Positions 11,890-13,142 of a DNA stretch of 13,142 nucleotides are shown here, piece after piece. Location of the stretch: contig CAMLDY010000066.1 in assembly GCA_946478895.1 (NCBI GenBank), positions 1-13,142 on the forward strand, given 5' to 3'. A model generated the notes under the pieces. It was not told the origin of the DNA. It saw nothing but the letters and a program-made list of their open reading frames with translations, and searched no databases. Made by a program: the position numbers and the translations under genes. The stretch comes from an uncultured Gemmatimonadota bacterium (GTDB lineage: Bacteria > Gemmatimonadota > Gemmatimonadetes > Gemmatimonadales > Gemmatimonadaceae). Every line of letters starts with the position of its first letter. Positions within the stretch are counted from its first letter, which is position 1.

Positions 11890-13142
11890 TCAGGCGGCTC
11901 TGCTCGTCGGCTCGAAGGGGATTTCGGTGCTCTTTGCGGCTTTGCGACCAGTCAGCACCACGATCCACTCATGCATCGATGCGATGAGGATCGCCAACAC
12001 CGACAGCAGAAAGAACGCGGCGACTGCGGCGTCGATCCAATCGTTCACGATGAGACGATGTGCGTCAGCGACGCTGCGCACGCCCGGTGGAAGACCGCCG
12101 CTCATCAGCGTCCGCTGGATCATGCCCATGTGGGACAAGAACCCTAGCTTTGGATCGCTGGCAAAAATCTTTTGCCAGCCCGCGGTCATCGTCACGATCA
12201 CCAGCCAGACGAGCGGAAGGATGGTGACCCAGGCGTAGCGTCCTTTCCCCATCTTGATGATCACCGTCGTGCCGACGCAGAGCGCGACGGCCGCCAGCAG
12301 CTGGTTCGAGATTCCAAACAGCGGCCACAGCGAATTGATCCCGCCGAGGGGGTCCATCACGCCCTGATAGAGGAAGTGGCCCCACATCGCGACAATGAGC
12401 GCGCTCGAGATCAACACCGCCGGATACCACGACACCCGCCCGATCGGCGCCCAGACGTGTTTCAAAAGATCCTGGAGCATGAATCGGCCGACCCGCGTCC
12501 CGGCATCGACCGTCGTCAGGATGAACAGCGCCTCGAACATGATCGCGAAGTGGTACCAGAGCGCCATCGCCGTCGGGCCGCCGAGCACGCTCGAGAACAG
12601 GTGCGCCATTCCAACCGCCAGGCTCGGCGCGCCACCGGTGCGGGAGAGCAGGGTCTTCTCGCCGACGTTCTGCGCCAGCACCTGCATCTGCGCCGGATCG
12701 AGAGTGAATCCCCAGTGCTGGACCGCCGTCGCCGCGCTTGCGGCCGTCGTCCCGATCGCACTCGCCGGTGCATTGATCGCGAAATAGACGCCGGGCGTCA
12801 GGACGCATGCCGCGATCAGCGCCATTACCGCGACCAGCGACTCCATCAGCATTCCGCCGTACCCGATCATCCGCGCATCTCCCTCGCTCGCCAGGAGCTT
12901 GGGCGTGGTGCCGGAGGAGATGAGCGCGTGGAAACCGCTGATAGATCCGCACGCGATCGTTATGAACGCGAACGGGAAAATCTTGCCGGCGAAGATCGGC
13001 CCCTCGCCATTGGCGAACTGGGTGAGCGCCGGCATCTGCATCGGCGGGAGCACGATCACGATGCCCAGCGCGAGCGCGGCGATGACGCCGATCTTGACGA
13101 ACGCCGATAGATAGTCGCGCGGCGCGAGCAGCAGCCACACCG
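11890..13142 (-). CDS. cstA: CstA-family carbon starvation protein / peptide-pyruvate transporter, C-terminal part
   Basis: The last 417 codons are present; the 5' end lies beyond the right edge, where the frame is still open, and the family is usually close to 700 residues. Visible family motifs are VWLLLAPRDYLSAF at the left of the fragment, VLPPMQMPALTQF, and ACGSISGFHALISSGTTPK, the most conserved CstA loop. PLFGISNQLLAAVAL comes later. About eight to nine hydrophobic helices can be read, including GGMLMESLVAVMALIAACV, IMFEALFILTTVDAGTRVGR and the C-terminal AAVAAFFLLSVLAILIASMH. CstA and its relative BtsT are inner-membrane carriers linked to uptake of peptides or pyruvate when carbon is scarce. 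Its gene is followed by an exported peptidase and ybdD. This fits scavenging of peptides, but the substrate is inferred. Confidence 0.93.
   Translation of the reverse strand, partial: VWLLLAPRDYLSAFVKIGVIAALALGIVIVLPPMQMPALTQFANGEGPIFAGKIFPFAFITIACGSISGFHALISSGTTPKLLASEGDARMIGYGGMLMESLVAVMALIAACVLTPGVYFAINAPASAIGTTAASAATAVQHWGFTLDPAQMQVLAQNVGEKTLLSRTGGAPSLAVGMAHLFSSVLGGPTAMALWYHFAIMFEALFILTTVDAGTRVGRFMLQDLLKHVWAPIGRVSWYPAVLISSALIVAMWGHFLYQGVMDPLGGINSLWPLFGISNQLLAAVALCVGTTVIIKMGKGRYAWVTILPLVWLVIVTMTAGWQKIFASDPKLGFLSHMGMIQRTLMSGGLPPGVRSVADAHRLIVNDWIDAAVAAFFLLSVLAILIASMHEWIVVLTGRKAAKSTEIPFEPTSRAA

Noticed and set aside
12172..13110. 312-codon open frame on the plus strand opposite cstA, and similar long frames inside cstA and the peptidase gene
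   Set aside because: These are by-products of high GC in an alternative frame. They are Arg-rich, have no family resemblance and no ribosome binding site, while the opposing genes have clear motifs.

Overview
The window is a GC-rich, densely coded bacterial chromosome segment with ten protein genes and several intergenic structures. Two lipoprotein signal peptides, three Sec signal peptides, a UbiB-type kinase and a CstA transporter point to a Gram-negative (diderm) chemoheterotroph. Gene content and style would fit Gemmatimonadota or a similar GC-rich soil phylum, but that placement is a guess. There is no rRNA, tRNA, CRISPR array, integrase or transposase.

Layout. (1) 1-2503: the 3' end of a quinone oxidoreductase-like gene (+) converges on a ubiB-like ABC1 kinase gene (-); their stop codons share one CTAG. 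(2) 2574-5253 (+): a tight cluster of a cupin resembling the sugar-phosphate-isomerase type, a glucose-1-phosphate thymidylyltransferase-like enzyme with a beta-helix tail, and an MFS permease. The first pair overlaps by ATGA. The permease has no canonical start codon in front of its conserved first helix, but an ATC is preceded by a good Shine-Dalgarno. (3) 5254-5667: a non-coding, repeat-rich gap. (4) 5668-8067 (+): a secreted lipoprotein of unknown function, then two tandem paralogous small exported membrane proteins ending in WWYNR(D/E)LS. A hairpin covering the ribosome binding site separates the paralogues. (5) 8068-8237: a 34-bp-stem inverted repeat between convergent genes. It looks like a bidirectional terminator and is built from two copies of a repeat that also occurs singly near 5360. 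(6) 8238-9206 (-): a DUF4349 lipoprotein whose start codon abuts a 44-bp near-palindrome. (7) 9323-13142 (-): cstA (running off the window), a periplasmic S9 prolyl-oligopeptidase-family peptidase, and ybdD. The peptidase lies between two genes that are usually adjacent, and its stop overlaps the ybdD start.

How the genes may work together: cstA-peptidase-ybdD reads as a nutrient-scavenging operon, in which the peptidase would release small peptides outside the inner membrane and CstA with YbdD would import peptides or pyruvate. The cupin/nucleotidyltransferase pair suggests nucleotide-sugar or surface-polysaccharide metabolism. The lipoprotein and WWYNR paralogues form an envelope cluster I do not recognise. 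The strongest candidates for something undescribed are the cstA-peptidase-ybdD arrangement, the WWYNR paralogue pair with its hairpin-masked ribosome binding site, and the interspersed repeat family.
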